Assembly: GCA_026390115.1 (NCBI GenBank)
Contig: JAPLGO010000031.1
Location: 1 to 46,608, forward strand
DNA from: Campylobacterales bacterium
GTDB lineage: Bacteria > Campylobacterota > Campylobacteria > Campylobacterales > Sulfurimonadaceae
Length of the DNA: 46,608 nucleotides
Direction of reading: 5' to 3'
Part shown: piece after piece, positions 26,670 through 35,800 of the stretch
Layout of the letters: each line of letters begins with the position of its first letter
How positions within the stretch are numbered: position 1 is the first letter of the stretch
The notes under the pieces: generated by a model
What the model was told of the DNA's origin: nothing
Databases searched by the model: none
The model's input: the letters and a program-made list of their open reading frames with translations, nothing else
Position numbers and translations under genes: made by a program

Positions 26670-28079
26670 CTACTTTGTATCAGATACTCTGTAGATATAA
26701 AAAGTTTTTTCATCCTTTATTCCCTTTTTTACCTTGAGTGTATCAATTAAATTAACAACATTATATAAATTCTGAAGTTCTTTCAGTTCAGGTTCTCTTG
26801 TCAAAACTAAGCCGTTTTTTAAAAAATTCTCTTTTCTCCACATGTCATATTGTGAGAATCTTGTAGGGAGTGCTACATCCGTATCCGGATGGTTTTTAAG
26901 GTAGTATTTAAGATATGCAGCGGTTGTCAAATGATCGCCGTAAAAGCTGTCATTTTCTTTTACATGTTTTTGCAAGAGTTGCACGGCTTCTCTGTATCCG
27001 TCCATTCTCTCTTGAACAACTTCTAGATAAAAGATAAAACCTAATCGTCCGATGAGCGTCAAAACCAGAGCTATCGCAAAACCGATTTTGAATGTTTTAA
27101 CCAGTTTGTAATACTCAAACATGTAGGCAGCAAGGATTGCACCGCCGATATATGCCGGGGCGGTGTAGTTGAGTGCCATTCTGCTAAAGAAGCTTTTGTA
27201 GAAGAAAAAGAGTAAAACGACTGCCACGCTGAGCGAGAGAAAAAAGAGCTTGTTGTCTCTGAAATAGAGTCTCTTTCTTACTAAAAAATAGAACAATACG
27301 GCTGTGAATACCGGAGTAAAAATCCCAAACTGTCCTGCAAAAAATTCAAAGAAAAGGTGAGGATAAAAATCGAAAGTCTCAGTTGTTCCATGCCCTAGTT
27401 GAAAAGCAAAACTTATCCACTCGTTTTGAGCATTCCATAAGAGCATTGGAGAAACAATAAGGAGAGCAATAAGAGCTGCTAAATAGAAGTTTATATTCGT
27501 CAGAATATCTCGTCTTTTTAGGAGTATAAAAATCAAAAGCATGAAGACAAAAAGTATAGCCGTATATTTGCTAAGCATCATAAGCCCGAGCATAATACCG
27601 GTTAAAATATAGTCGCTTCTTTTGCCGTAAAAAATGGCTTTATAGGAGTAGTAAAGAGTGAGCGACCAAAAGAGAATAAGAGGAGAGTCGGGCGTGGTTA
27701 AAATATAGCCCGCATGCACGATAATTACGCTTGAGAATATAAGAACCGAAGTGAGTGCAATTCTCTCATCAAACATCTCTTTGGAGAGCTTGAAAATATA
27801 GAGAGCTGCCATGCTCATGGAAAAGACATTCACCAACCGAACTCCCCACTCTGCCTCTGAGATAAAGTTTGTGAGATAAATCATGTAAGCAATCATAGGC
27901 GGGTGGTCGTAGTAGCCGCCTTGAAGACGATGACTCCACATCCAGTAGTAGGCTTCATCTCCATGCAGAGGCAAAAAAGCGTTGTAAATAGCACTGAACA
28001 GTGTTAAAAACAAAATGATTGTATAAGTACTTTTTGTCGGAGTTTTGTATAAAAGATTGAGCATATTTTGATAATCCAT
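26670..28079 (-). CDS. Glycosyltransferase family 39 protein (ArnT/PMT-like), copy 2
   Basis: 469 residues, about a dozen TM helices. The GT39 acidic pair is in GDEAYYW (D41, E42), followed by YYDHPPM. LSKYTAILFVF, PMLLWNAQNEWISFAFQ and a late YDMWRKEN match copy 1 (23007-24482) in order and spacing, so they are paralogues that may act on different sugars or acceptors. It is the first gene of the seven-gene minus-strand cluster ending in glmU; a 35-nt gap separates it from a possible gene remnant upstream. Confidence 0.86.
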   Translation of the reverse strand: MDYQNMLNLLYKTPTKSTYTIILFLTLFSAIYNAFLPLHGDEAYYWMWSHRLQGGYYDHPPMIAYMIYLTNFISEAEWGVRLVNVFSMSMAALYIFKLSKEMFDERIALTSVLIFSSVIIVHAGYILTTPDSPLILFWSLTLYYSYKAIFYGKRSDYILTGIMLGLMMLSKYTAILFVFMLLIFILLKRRDILTNINFYLAALIALLIVSPMLLWNAQNEWISFAFQLGHGTTETFDFYPHLFFEFFAGQFGIFTPVFTAVLFYFLVRKRLYFRDNKLFFLSLSVAVVLLFFFYKSFFSRMALNYTAPAYIGGAILAAYMFEYYKLVKTFKIGFAIALVLTLIGRLGFIFYLEVVQERMDGYREAVQLLQKHVKENDSFYGDHLTTAAYLKYYLKNHPDTDVALPTRFSQYDMWRKENFLKNGLVLTREPELKELQNLYNVVNLIDTLKVKKGIKDEKTFYIYRVSDTK

Positions 28080-28456
28080 AGTAAGTTTGAGTGTGTAATT
28101 GTACTATTTTAGACTTATTTATTTACAAAGTCTTGGGCCAATAGCTCTTGAATTAACTGCTTGTAATAATTGACAATTTCGGTGTCAATGTACTTGTTAG
28201 CTACAATCTTATCATTTAGGACATTTTTAAATATAAGCGTACTAAGCTTATCAGACTTTCTGACAAAAAAAGTAGCATCTTCTCTATGTGAACTTGTAAC
28301 TGGCTTACTATATGATTTCTGCTTTGTATATTATTCATTTGTAACTTTTAACTTAAAAACTAAAAAAATAATGGTAATAAAAATTTTCCTATTCGTTTAT
28401 ATATCTTGTTTAAAATTGCAAGCAAATTTTAATTCGAGCAGATTCAAAGGAGATAT
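28080..28456. other. Divergent spacer between the glycan cluster and the TPR gene
   Basis: 377 AT-rich nt between diverging genes, so it must hold promoters for both. It contains the minus-strand open remnant at 28115-28330. The plus strand has a 101-codon frame that runs into the TPR gene start; its composition is not protein-like. No clear operator was found. Confidence 0.5.
28115..28330 (-). pseudogene. Possible C-terminal gene remnant
   Basis: An open minus-strand frame of 71 codons ends with TAA at 28115-28117. Its peptide looks protein-like (SHREDATFFVRKSDKLSTL, then KYIDTEIVNYYKQLIQELL) but has no ATG, GTG or TTG start. An in-frame TAA at 28331-28333 closes it upstream; an ATG in another frame (MNNIQSRNHIVS) begins just beyond, so a frameshifted gene is possible. 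I do not recognise the family. It lies within an otherwise gene-free 377-nt gap upstream of the GT39 gene. It could be chance. Confidence 0.3.
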
Positions 28457-29290
28457 ATGTTTTTATTTAAATTAGTAGTAATTTCAATGTTAGTTGGGGC
28501 TATAGCATTTGCTGATGATGTTCCGACAATACACCAGATTTATCAAACAGCGGAATCAGGTGATTTAAACGGTGCACATCAAATGGCTGAACAGGTATTA
28601 AAAGATCACCCTGAGAGTGCAAAAGCACATTTCGTTGATGCAGAGATACTGGTGCGTCAAGGCAATTTGTCTGAGGCTAAAAATGAACTTGAAAAAGCTG
28701 AAAAACTTGCTCCCGGTTTGCCGTTTGCAAAATCTCAAGCAGTTCAGAGTTTAAAACAACATCTTTATAACCCTTCAAACATTACTATAAGTAACGGAGT
28801 AAGAACTCCTCACCCAATGAATCAACCTTTTCCATGGATGATGGTGATTATGGGAATTGGTGCTGTTTTACTTATTTGGTTGGCTTTTCGAGCTTTTTCA
28901 ACACGCAGAACAAATGCCTATCCTGCTCAATACAACGGCAACAGTACTACAGGGGGATATACTAACCAAAATGCTCCTTATAACTCATCACCTGGATTCG
29001 GCGGTGCACAACCTTATCCTCAACAATCTGGCGGTTTGGGAAGCAGTATCATGTCAGGTCTGGCAACAGGAGCTGCTGCAGGAGTCGGTATTGTGGCAGG
29101 AGAAGCGATGATGCATCATTTTATGGGTGATTCTACAACGAATGCACATGAAAATATGAACAATCAATCATTTGTAAATAATGGTCCTTCTTCTGATATG
29201 GGAGGAAACAATTTTGGAATAGAAGATAACTCTTCATGGGATGATAACTCTTCCGATGATATGTCTGACTCTAGCGATGATACATGGTAA
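28457..29290 (+). CDS. TPR-containing membrane protein with acidic tail
   Basis: 277 residues. Signal peptide (about 1-19, ending AIAFA), two TPR-like helical pairs (about 23-85, GDLNGAHQMAEQVLKDHP and GNLSEAKNELEKAEKLAP), one TM helix (about 127-147), a Gly/Asn/Gln-rich linker, a small-residue hydrophobic stretch (about 198-220, GLATGAAAGVGIVAGEA), then an Asp/Ser/Trp-rich acidic tail (DDNSSDDMSDSSDDTW). The layout recurs in uncharacterised proteobacterial proteins. A strong AAAGGAG precedes the ATG. It may be a membrane scaffold; function unknown. The downstream 723-nt gap separates it from tatA. Confidence 0.75.
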   Translation: MFLFKLVVISMLVGAIAFADDVPTIHQIYQTAESGDLNGAHQMAEQVLKDHPESAKAHFVDAEILVRQGNLSEAKNELEKAEKLAPGLPFAKSQAVQSLKQHLYNPSNITISNGVRTPHPMNQPFPWMMVIMGIGAVLLIWLAFRAFSTRRTNAYPAQYNGNSTTGGYTNQNAPYNSSPGFGGAQPYPQQSGGLGSSIMSGLATGAAAGVGIVAGEAMMHHFMGDSTTNAHENMNNQSFVNNGPSSDMGGNNFGIEDNSSWDDNSSDDMSDSSDDTW

Positions 29291-30013
29291 AAATTGTATT
29301 GAATTGTGAAAAAAATAACTTGAAAGTATGATCAGAAGAAAGCAGGTATCAAGCTTTAAGCTGAAGAGCTTGAAGCAACCTCTGTTAAAGCAAACCAACA
29401 AAGCGATAGTTCTGCTTTCACAACTATTCTTTAGACGAAGTGATATTCTCTGCTATTGTAGCAGCTTTTCATAAAATAGTTTACCCTTTATTTGGCGTTT
29501 TTCTGCCTTACAGCCACAATTATAATAGCAAAAACTTTTCCTGATGCAATACATATTAAATCATTCTTTTGGATAAATACAACAACAGTATATTAGTGTT
29601 TTATCTATTGGTTGGCTGCTTTTTGAGTGTATTAAATCTTTTTTAGATTTCTCCAAACCACCTTTGGCTTTTCCGGTTGCAACGGTTTATTATAGGGCAA
29701 GCTGAATATCATCATAGTTTGCCAAACGGTCACTTTTTGTTTGCTATGTTGATAGTTTCAAGTATCTGTCCATTACTCTTCATTCCTTGGTAAAAATATT
29801 TGGCACTGTTTTTTGTAATTTTTAGTAGGTCTTGCATGCATGAGGCTCAGTGCTAATTTTCCGGGAGAATGGATATCTAGTTTATTGATTGTCTTATTTA
29901 TTTGATATTCTGTGCATTCAATTACGCATATTAAACGGAAAAGTTTAAGTTGTATTTCATTAATAATAAGTAGATAAACTTTTCAACTTAATTTAAAAAA
30001 TGAGGAGTTAATA
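29291..30013. other. 723-nt gap with no supported gene
   Basis: AT-rich, stops in all frames. Near the start an imperfect hairpin (GCTTTAAGCT at 29353-29362, AGCTTGAAGC at 29367-29376, GAAG loop) may end the TPR transcript. Several short stretches read like broken coding sequence but with many stops and no recognisable product. A 48-codon frame from an ATG near 29328 looks like chance. The last 60 nt should hold the tatA promoter, with GAGGAG as ribosome site. Confidence 0.45.
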
Positions 30014-30244
30014 ATGGCTATGCCCAATGCAATGGAGTTAGTAGTAATTTTAGGAGTTGTTGTTTTATTGTTTGGTTCAAAAAAAATACCAGAACTAGCT
30101 AAAGGTATTGGTCAAGGTATCAAAAACTTTAAAAAAGAGATGCAAGACGATACAACAGCAGAAACTGTTTATCCGGATACACCAAAAAAAGTTGAGTTTA
30201 GAGAAGAAACTGCATCTGTAACACATACAAAAACTGCTACATAA
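30014..30244 (+). CDS. TatA/E family twin-arginine translocase subunit, orphan
   Basis: 76 residues. A single N-terminal TM helix (about 8-21), then the TatA hinge and amphipathic helix [20 protein letters not shown], followed by a polar tail. TatA oligomers form the pore that exports folded proteins with twin-arginine signals. No tatB or tatC is near; the gene sits alone between a 723-nt gap and a TolC-MacAB operon (65 nt to the next start). It could be the cell's main TatA or an extra copy serving a protein of this region. GAGGAG precedes the ATG. Confidence 0.88.
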   Translation: MAMPNAMELVVILGVVVLLFGSKKIPELAKGIGQGIKNFKKEMQDDTTAETVYPDTPKKVEFREETASVTHTKTAT

Positions 30245-30309
30245 ATATAATTTTATACACAAAAAAATATGAAATATATAGTTGAACATAATAATAAAGG
30301 AAGATAGTA

Positions 30310-31677
30310 TTGAAAAAATATTTGAAATTTGGATTGATTATTATTTTATTTATTTCTGGAGTGTGGGCTGATAGTGATCCTTTCGGTGTGCTCGAGAAAC
30401 CTTATCAAAATAATTGTTCATCTCTAAATTTGAAACAGCCGCTCAATCTTTCGGTTGCAGTGAATCAAGCTTTGTGTGCCAATCCTCAAACTCATGTCGC
30501 TTGGGCGAGCGTTCAATATCAATCTGCACTTTTAGGTGGATCCAATGCTGCTTACTTACCCACCGTTAGCATAGGTGCAACTATATCGGGTAATCATGAC
30601 AAAGGTAGTATTACAAATATACAAAACTATTCTAAAGAGAGCGGTAGCATTGCTCTCAACTATCTCTTGTATGATTTTGGAAATCGTGATGCACTTCGTG
30701 ATCAAGCTGCCTTCGCCTTGCTTTCTTCAAAAAAAAGCTATGATAATATTCTTCAATCGGTTTTTTTTGGGGCTGTCCAAACATACTATAATTTATTTCA
30801 AGCTCAAGCATCACTTGACGCTTATAAAAGTGCTGAATCTGCGGCAAAAGAGAATCTAGAAGCAGCAGAAACAAAAGTAAAAGCAGGAGTGGCAATTCCA
30901 GCCGATAAACTTCAAGCACGCGCCGCTTATGCACAAGCTATCCTTACTCGTGCAGGTTCTGAAGGAACACTAATCGTTGCAAAAGGAAACTTTGCAGCAG
31001 CATTGGGCTTGGATGCACAAACATCTCTCATGGTCACTGCTCCATCTGACGGACATGAGCTTGCTCTTCCGAAAGAAACACTCCAAGAATTGATAAATAA
31101 AGCTAAACAAAAGCGTCCTGATTTAGCGGCAGTTCAAACAGATATTCAAACAGCTGATGCAGCCCTGCGTGCTGCACGTGATAGCGGCATGCCAACATTA
31201 GCATTAACATCATCTATAAATGGGATAGACACTTCAACTGCTTCACCTACAACCAATTCGAATGTAGGCATTGCTCTTTCATTTCCAATTTTCACAGGGT
31301 ATGCAACAACCTACAAAGTCGCTGCTGCACAAGAGCAGCGTAGTATAAAAGAAACAATTGCACAGTCTCTTGAAAAACAGGTGACACTGGATGTTTATAC
31401 AGCTTATGCCAATTTGATGACTGCAAGTAATCAGGAAAAATTAATAGATGATTTAGTAGTGAGCGCACGTGCTTCATATGATGCAGCTTTCGGGCGCTAT
31501 AAAGCAGGAGTAGGTACTATCTTAGATGTTACATCATCTCAAGTTGTATTATCGAGTGCTCAGCAGCAAAAGGTATCTGCACTTTATTCACTTGCGGTAG
31601 CTCGAGTGGCTTTAGCAAAAGCACTTGGAGATAATGAACTTATGAACAATGAATTAAGTAAAGAGGAAAGTCGATGA
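30310..31677 (+). CDS. TolC-family outer membrane efflux protein
   Basis: 455 residues with a signal peptide (about 1-20, ending VWA). Two related alpha-helical halves are visible: AVNQALCANPQTHVAWASVQYQ and later INKAKQKRPDLAAVQTDIQT, the usual TolC pattern, with an NYLLYDFGNRDALRDQ strand. It should form the outer membrane channel of the efflux system encoded by the next three genes, with which it overlaps (ATGA at 31674-31677). TTG start at 30310 with AAAGGAAG upstream. Confidence 0.92.
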   Translation: MKKYLKFGLIIILFISGVWADSDPFGVLEKPYQNNCSSLNLKQPLNLSVAVNQALCANPQTHVAWASVQYQSALLGGSNAAYLPTVSIGATISGNHDKGSITNIQNYSKESGSIALNYLLYDFGNRDALRDQAAFALLSSKKSYDNILQSVFFGAVQTYYNLFQAQASLDAYKSAESAAKENLEAAETKVKAGVAIPADKLQARAAYAQAILTRAGSEGTLIVAKGNFAAALGLDAQTSLMVTAPSDGHELALPKETLQELINKAKQKRPDLAAVQTDIQTADAALRAARDSGMPTLALTSSINGIDTSTASPTTNSNVGIALSFPIFTGYATTYKVAAAQEQRSIKETIAQSLEKQVTLDVYTAYANLMTASNQEKLIDDLVVSARASYDAAFGRYKAGVGTILDVTSSQVVLSSAQQQKVSALYSLAVARVALAKALGDNELMNNELSKEESR

Positions 31678-32834
31678 AGAACAGAATAACAAAATGGATT
31701 ATAACCCTCATGATTATGGCACTAAGCAGTGGTGGATATTGGTGGTATGATAGTCATAAAATTCGCTTCGAAGATCGTTATAAACAAGAGAGTATTGAAA
31801 AAGGTACCGTTTTGCAAACGGTTTCAGCAAATGGAACACTCAACCCAGTAGTCCTTGTAAATGTAGGGACACAAGTGTCGGGCACAGTTATAAAATTGGA
31901 AGCGGATTTTAATGATCATGTACAAAAAGGACAGATTATGGCACGCCTTGATCCGTCTCTTTTTAATGCCCAGATTGCTCAGAGTAATGCTAATGTTTCC
32001 AATGCGCATGCCAGTGTTGTTTTGGCAATGGCAAATGAGAAACGTTCACGTGAGCTTTTTGAAAAGGAATATGTATCTCAACAAGATTATGATCAAAGTG
32101 TTCAGTCTTTGGCTTCAGCAAAAGCAAGCCTGGCATTAGCTACTGCACAGCTAAAGCGGGATCAAACCAATAAAAATTATTCGGTGATTACTTCTCCTGT
32201 TTCCGGTGTTGTTGTTGATCGTCAAATTAGTGTAGGGCAGACTGTAGCTGCAAGTTTTCAAACGCCAACACTATTTAAAATAGCGCAGGATTTGAGGGAA
32301 ATGCAAATTGATGCAAATTTTGCCGAAGCGGATATTGGCAAAATACGAGTCGGACAAAATGTTAATTTTAATGTTGATGCTTTCCCAGAGCTAACCTTCA
32401 AAGGAGTGGTGAGTCAAATCCGTCTCAATGCAACAACTACTTCAAATGTTGTTACCTATGATATTGTTGTTGCTGTAGATAACCCTAAGGAGATTTTACT
32501 TCCTGGAATGACTGCATATGTTACAATTATTGAAGATCAGCACCCCAATGTGTTGCTGGTTCCAAATGCCGCATTGCGATTTCGTTCAACAGATGACAAA
32601 AAGGTTAAATTTAAAGTCAAAAAAGAGAGTCATATTTCTGATACAACAAAAGGGCATATTTTCATATTAAAAGATGGGCAACTTAAAAAGATTTATATTT
32701 CAATCGGTATTACAGATGGAAAATATACTGAGGTGACAGAAGGTGCAATTGAAGCAGGGGATTTAGTAATTGTTAGTGAAAATAATTCGGAGCGAGATAC
32801 CAGTAAATCAAACTCGCCTATGAAAATGTTCTAA
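31674..32834 (+). CDS. macA: MacA-like periplasmic adaptor subunit
   Basis: 386 residues. N-terminal membrane anchor (about 8-25), a biotinyl-lipoyl-like domain (GTQVSGTVIKLEADFNDHV), a helical hairpin (about 95-160), the second lipoyl half (ITSPVSGVVVDRQIS) and beta-barrel domains. It bridges the inner-membrane MacB transporter and the TolC-like channel. It is the second gene of a four-gene overlapping operon. The MacA name fits because the neighbours are ABC, not RND, components. Confidence 0.87.
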   Translation: MKNRITKWIITLMIMALSSGGYWWYDSHKIRFEDRYKQESIEKGTVLQTVSANGTLNPVVLVNVGTQVSGTVIKLEADFNDHVQKGQIMARLDPSLFNAQIAQSNANVSNAHASVVLAMANEKRSRELFEKEYVSQQDYDQSVQSLASAKASLALATAQLKRDQTNKNYSVITSPVSGVVVDRQISVGQTVAASFQTPTLFKIAQDLREMQIDANFAEADIGKIRVGQNVNFNVDAFPELTFKGVVSQIRLNATTTSNVVTYDIVVAVDNPKEILLPGMTAYVTIIEDQHPNVLLVPNAALRFRSTDDKKVKFKVKKESHISDTTKGHIFILKDGQLKKIYISIGITDGKYTEVTEGAIEAGDLVIVSENNSERDTSKSNSPMKMF

Positions 32835-32835
32835 C

Positions 32836-33549
32836 ATGACTGATTCTGTTATTAATATTAAAAATTTAACCAAAAATTATGAAACTGCAGCAGGAGTAGT
32901 GCCGGTTCTTAAAGGCATTGATATGACTGTATCTAGCGGTGAATTTTTAGCCATTATGGGTGCTTCCGGATCAGGAAAATCAACTTTAATGAATATTCTA
33001 GGATGTCTTGATATTCCAAGTGGAGGGATATATGAACTCAATGGAACAGACATTAAAAGTTTGGATAAAAATTCTTTGGCATCCTTTCGCAACAGTATGA
33101 TTGGATTTATATTTCAAGGATTCAATTTACTACCGAGAATGTCTATTATTGATAATATTGCGTTGCCATTAGTATATGCCGGTATTCCCAAGGAAGAACG
33201 GATAGAACGTGCTTGTATCATGCTTGAAAAAGTTGGACTAGGTCTTTATGGTTCCTATCGTCCAAATCAAATATCTGGAGGGCAACAGCAGCGAGTAGCC
33301 ATTGCCAGGGCTTTAATCAACCGACCTAAACTAATCTTAGCCGATGAACCAACCGGAAATCTAGATACCAAAACGAGTCAAGAAATTATGAATCTATTTA
33401 GTGATTTGAATATGCAAGAGGGTATTACCATTATCCTCGTAACCCATGAAAATGATATTGCCCAATATGCACAAAGTATTGTCCATATTCATGATGGCAA
33501 AATTGATTTTAGTGAACCTACTAATCGAATGAAAGAGAGTGTGAAATGA
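32836..33549 (+). CDS. MacB-type ABC transporter ATP-binding protein
   Basis: 237 residues. Walker [10 protein letters not shown] (42-50), Q-loop IFQGFNLLP, signature [13 protein letters not shown] (147-159), Walker B LILADEP and the H-loop VTHE. LolD/MacB-type ATPase. Unlike E. coli MacB, the ATPase and permease are separate genes. It overlaps the permease gene by 4 nt (ATGA). It should drive export of a toxin, peptide, siderophore or lipoprotein; substrate unknown. Confidence 0.93.
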   Translation: MTDSVINIKNLTKNYETAAGVVPVLKGIDMTVSSGEFLAIMGASGSGKSTLMNILGCLDIPSGGIYELNGTDIKSLDKNSLASFRNSMIGFIFQGFNLLPRMSIIDNIALPLVYAGIPKEERIERACIMLEKVGLGLYGSYRPNQISGGQQQRVAIARALINRPKLILADEPTGNLDTKTSQEIMNLFSDLNMQEGITIILVTHENDIAQYAQSIVHIHDGKIDFSEPTNRMKESVK

Positions 33550-34766
33550 TTTGGTCTATGCTGAATGAAGCATTGGAGGCAATGATTGCGAACCGGATGC
33601 GTTCTTTTCTCACAATGCTAGGAATGATAATCGGAGTTGGAGCAGTAATAATAATGTCAGCAATTGGTGCAGGAGCGCAAGAAGCTGTTAAGCAGTCTAT
33701 TGCATCAATGGGAAGTAACCTTTTTATTGTTCTATCAGGTTCAACTACTTCGGGAGGAGCCCGAATGGGAAGCGGTGCTACACCAACACTTACTATAAGC
33801 GATGGTGAAGCCGTTGCTGATCTTCCTTCAATTGCCGAAGTAGCACCGATTGCTTCTGGAATGGCTCAAGTTATATATGGCTCAAATAATTGGAGCACAA
33901 CAATTATGGGGTCAACTCCAAATATATTAACGGTGAGAAATTGGACTATAGAATCAGGGTATTCATTTACAGATGCTGATGTTCGTGGAGCAACACGAGT
34001 CGCTTTGATAGGTAAAACCGTTGCAGAAAATCTTTTTGGGGATGAGGATCCAGTCGGTAAAATGATTCGAATTAAACAAAGCCCTTATCAAGTTGTAGGA
34101 GTATTAGCTCTTAAGGGGCAAAGTTTAGACGGGCGTGATCAGGATGATACGATTATTGTCCCCGTTACAACAGCACAGCATAAATTATTCGGATCGCAAT
34201 TTCAGGGTACCGTTCGTCTTATAATGGCTCAAGCCGTTTCTGCAGATCAGATGGATGAAGCAGAAAATCAAATGACAGAATTATTACGCCAACGCCATCA
34301 TATCAGAAATAATAAAGAAAATGATTTTTCAATCAGGAATCTAGCGGCAATGGCAGCTTCTGCAGCTGATACTGCTAAAGTTATGTCACTTATGTTAGGT
34401 GCAATTGCATCCATTTCATTATTGGTTGGAGGAATCGGTATTATGAATATTATGCTGGTATCAGTTACCGAAAGGACACGCGAAATCGGCATCCGGGTTG
34501 CCATTGGTGCGCATGAACGGGATATTTTACTTCAGTTTTTACTTGAAGCACTGATGATATCAATATTTGGGAGTATGATAGGAATTTTATTAGGGGTAGG
34601 AGGTGCATTAATCGCTGAAAAGTTTTTGTCAATGTCGGTAATTTTTACTTCCCAGTCTATTTTTACGGCCTTTGGCGTAGCCGCTACTATTGGAATCTTT
34701 TTTGGATTCTATCCAGCCCGCAAAGCAGCAAAAATGGAACCCATTGAGGCACTACGCTTTCAATAA
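33546..34766 (+). CDS. MacB-type ABC transporter permease
   Basis: 406 residues. One TM helix near the N-terminus (MRSFLTMLGMIIGVGAVIIM), a large periplasmic MacB_PCD domain (about 45-240), then an FtsX domain with three TM helices (MLGAIASISLLVGGIGIMNI; EALMISIFGSMIGI; the last near the C-terminus) and the closing KAAKMEPIEALRFQ motif. The conserved motif MLVSVTERTREIGIRVAIGA confirms the MacB/FtsX family. It pairs with the ATPase gene and completes a TolC-MacA-MacB pump. Confidence 0.93.
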   Translation: MIWSMLNEALEAMIANRMRSFLTMLGMIIGVGAVIIMSAIGAGAQEAVKQSIASMGSNLFIVLSGSTTSGGARMGSGATPTLTISDGEAVADLPSIAEVAPIASGMAQVIYGSNNWSTTIMGSTPNILTVRNWTIESGYSFTDADVRGATRVALIGKTVAENLFGDEDPVGKMIRIKQSPYQVVGVLALKGQSLDGRDQDDTIIVPVTTAQHKLFGSQFQGTVRLIMAQAVSADQMDEAENQMTELLRQRHHIRNNKENDFSIRNLAAMAASAADTAKVMSLMLGAIASISLLVGGIGIMNIMLVSVTERTREIGIRVAIGAHERDILLQFLLEALMISIFGSMIGILLGVGGALIAEKFLSMSVIFTSQSIFTAFGVAATIGIFFGFYPARKAAKMEPIEALRFQ

Positions 34767-34997
34767 ACTGTCTATTAAATGGGGTGTAAAAGTTAATTTT
34801 ATTCTGCTTATTTCGCATAGCCTTTTTTTGAACGCTTCAGTCCTAATTTTTTCTTGTTTTTATTGCTATATTCTATCTATTTGAATTTGAAAAAAACAAA
34901 GCAAAGAGTGGTCTCTTGTAAATGTTGGTTTTTATTGAATGGGGAGGTAAATTAGAAAATAGTTTCTTCAGTAATATTTTTCGAATATCTTTTGTGG

Positions 34998-35006
34998 TAC
35001 TATAAG
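34998..35006 (+). promoter_or_regulatory. Putative extended -10 element for fliP
   Basis: TACTATAAG lies about 27 nt upstream of the fliP TTG start, in the 266-nt spacer after the MacB permease. CAAGG at 35021-35025 is the likely ribosome site. A sigma70-type assignment is tentative; it does not look like sigma28 or sigma54. Confidence 0.35.
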
Positions 35007-35032
35007 AGTAATTTTTACTTCAAGGTATTTGT

Positions 35033-35791
35033 TTGCAAAAGAGACCCGCTCGTACCATTTTAAGACTACTTATTTTACTTTTTGGCATTGTTACGGTTCT
35101 CGGTGCGGAGTCTGCGCAAATTCCTACTATGAATTTTGCCCTCTCTGCTCCTGATACTCCTAAACAGCTTGTCGGTTCGTTGAATGTACTTGTAATTTTA
35201 ACGCTTCTCTTCTTGGCTCCTAGTTTAGTATTGGTTATGACCACTTTTACCCGCTTTGTCATTGTATTCGGATTTTTGAGACAGGCTCTTGGAACGCAGC
35301 AGGTTCCTCCTACGCAACTTCTTGTAATGCTAGCCATGGTTTTGACTTTTTATGTCATGGAACCCGTCGGCACCCAGTCGTATGAAAATGGAATCAAGCC
35401 CTACATGACCGAGAAAATAGGCTATGAAGAGGCTTTTGATAAGACAGCACTTCCTTTTAAAAACTTTATGATTCGAAATACTAGGGAAAAAGATTTAGCA
35501 CTTTTTTTTAGAATAAGAAAAATGGAAAATCCGCAGAGTATTGCGGAAGTCCCTCTCTCTATAATTATCCCCTCTTTTGTAATTAGTGAGCTAAAAACAG
35601 CTTTTGAAATAGGGTTTTTACTTTTTCTGCCATTTTTGGTAATTGACATGGTTGTTGCGTCTATACTTATGTCAATGGGTATGATGATGTTGCCGCCCGT
35701 TATGATTTCTCTGCCGTTTAAGATACTTATTTTTGTACTTATAGACGGCTGGAGCTTGCTTATAGGCAATCTAATATCTTCAATAAAATAG
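35033..35791 (+). CDS. fliP: Flagellar type III export protein FliP
   Basis: 252 residues. Signal peptide (about 1-25), then the FliP core with LTLLFLAPSLVLVMTTFTRF, FGFLRQALGTQQVPPTQLL and, near the C-terminus, SELKTAFEIGFLLFLPFLVIDMVVAS and MMMLPPVMISLPFKILIFVL. FliP forms the export gate of the flagellar secretion system in the inner membrane. TTG start with CAAGG 7 nt upstream. It is followed closely by trmA. I recall fliP next to glmU in other Campylobacterota; here they are separated by 14 kb. Confidence 0.96.
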   Translation: MQKRPARTILRLLILLFGIVTVLGAESAQIPTMNFALSAPDTPKQLVGSLNVLVILTLLFLAPSLVLVMTTFTRFVIVFGFLRQALGTQQVPPTQLLVMLAMVLTFYVMEPVGTQSYENGIKPYMTEKIGYEEAFDKTALPFKNFMIRNTREKDLALFFRIRKMENPQSIAEVPLSIIIPSFVISELKTAFEIGFLLFLPFLVIDMVVASILMSMGMMMLPPVMISLPFKILIFVLIDGWSLLIGNLISSIK

Positions 35792-35800
35792 GAAATAAGT

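Noticed and set aside
28170-28475. 101-codon plus-strand frame before the TPR gene
   Set aside because: It overlaps the TPR gene start, has no ribosome site and an unlikely composition; the opposite strand is more protein-like.
29328-29474. 48-codon plus-strand frame after the TPR gene
   Set aside because: No ribosome site and no resemblance to a known protein; likely chance.
34690-34884. 64-codon frame after the MacB permease
   Set aside because: Begins inside the permease gene in another frame; hydrophobic tail is AT-driven and no ribosome site is present.
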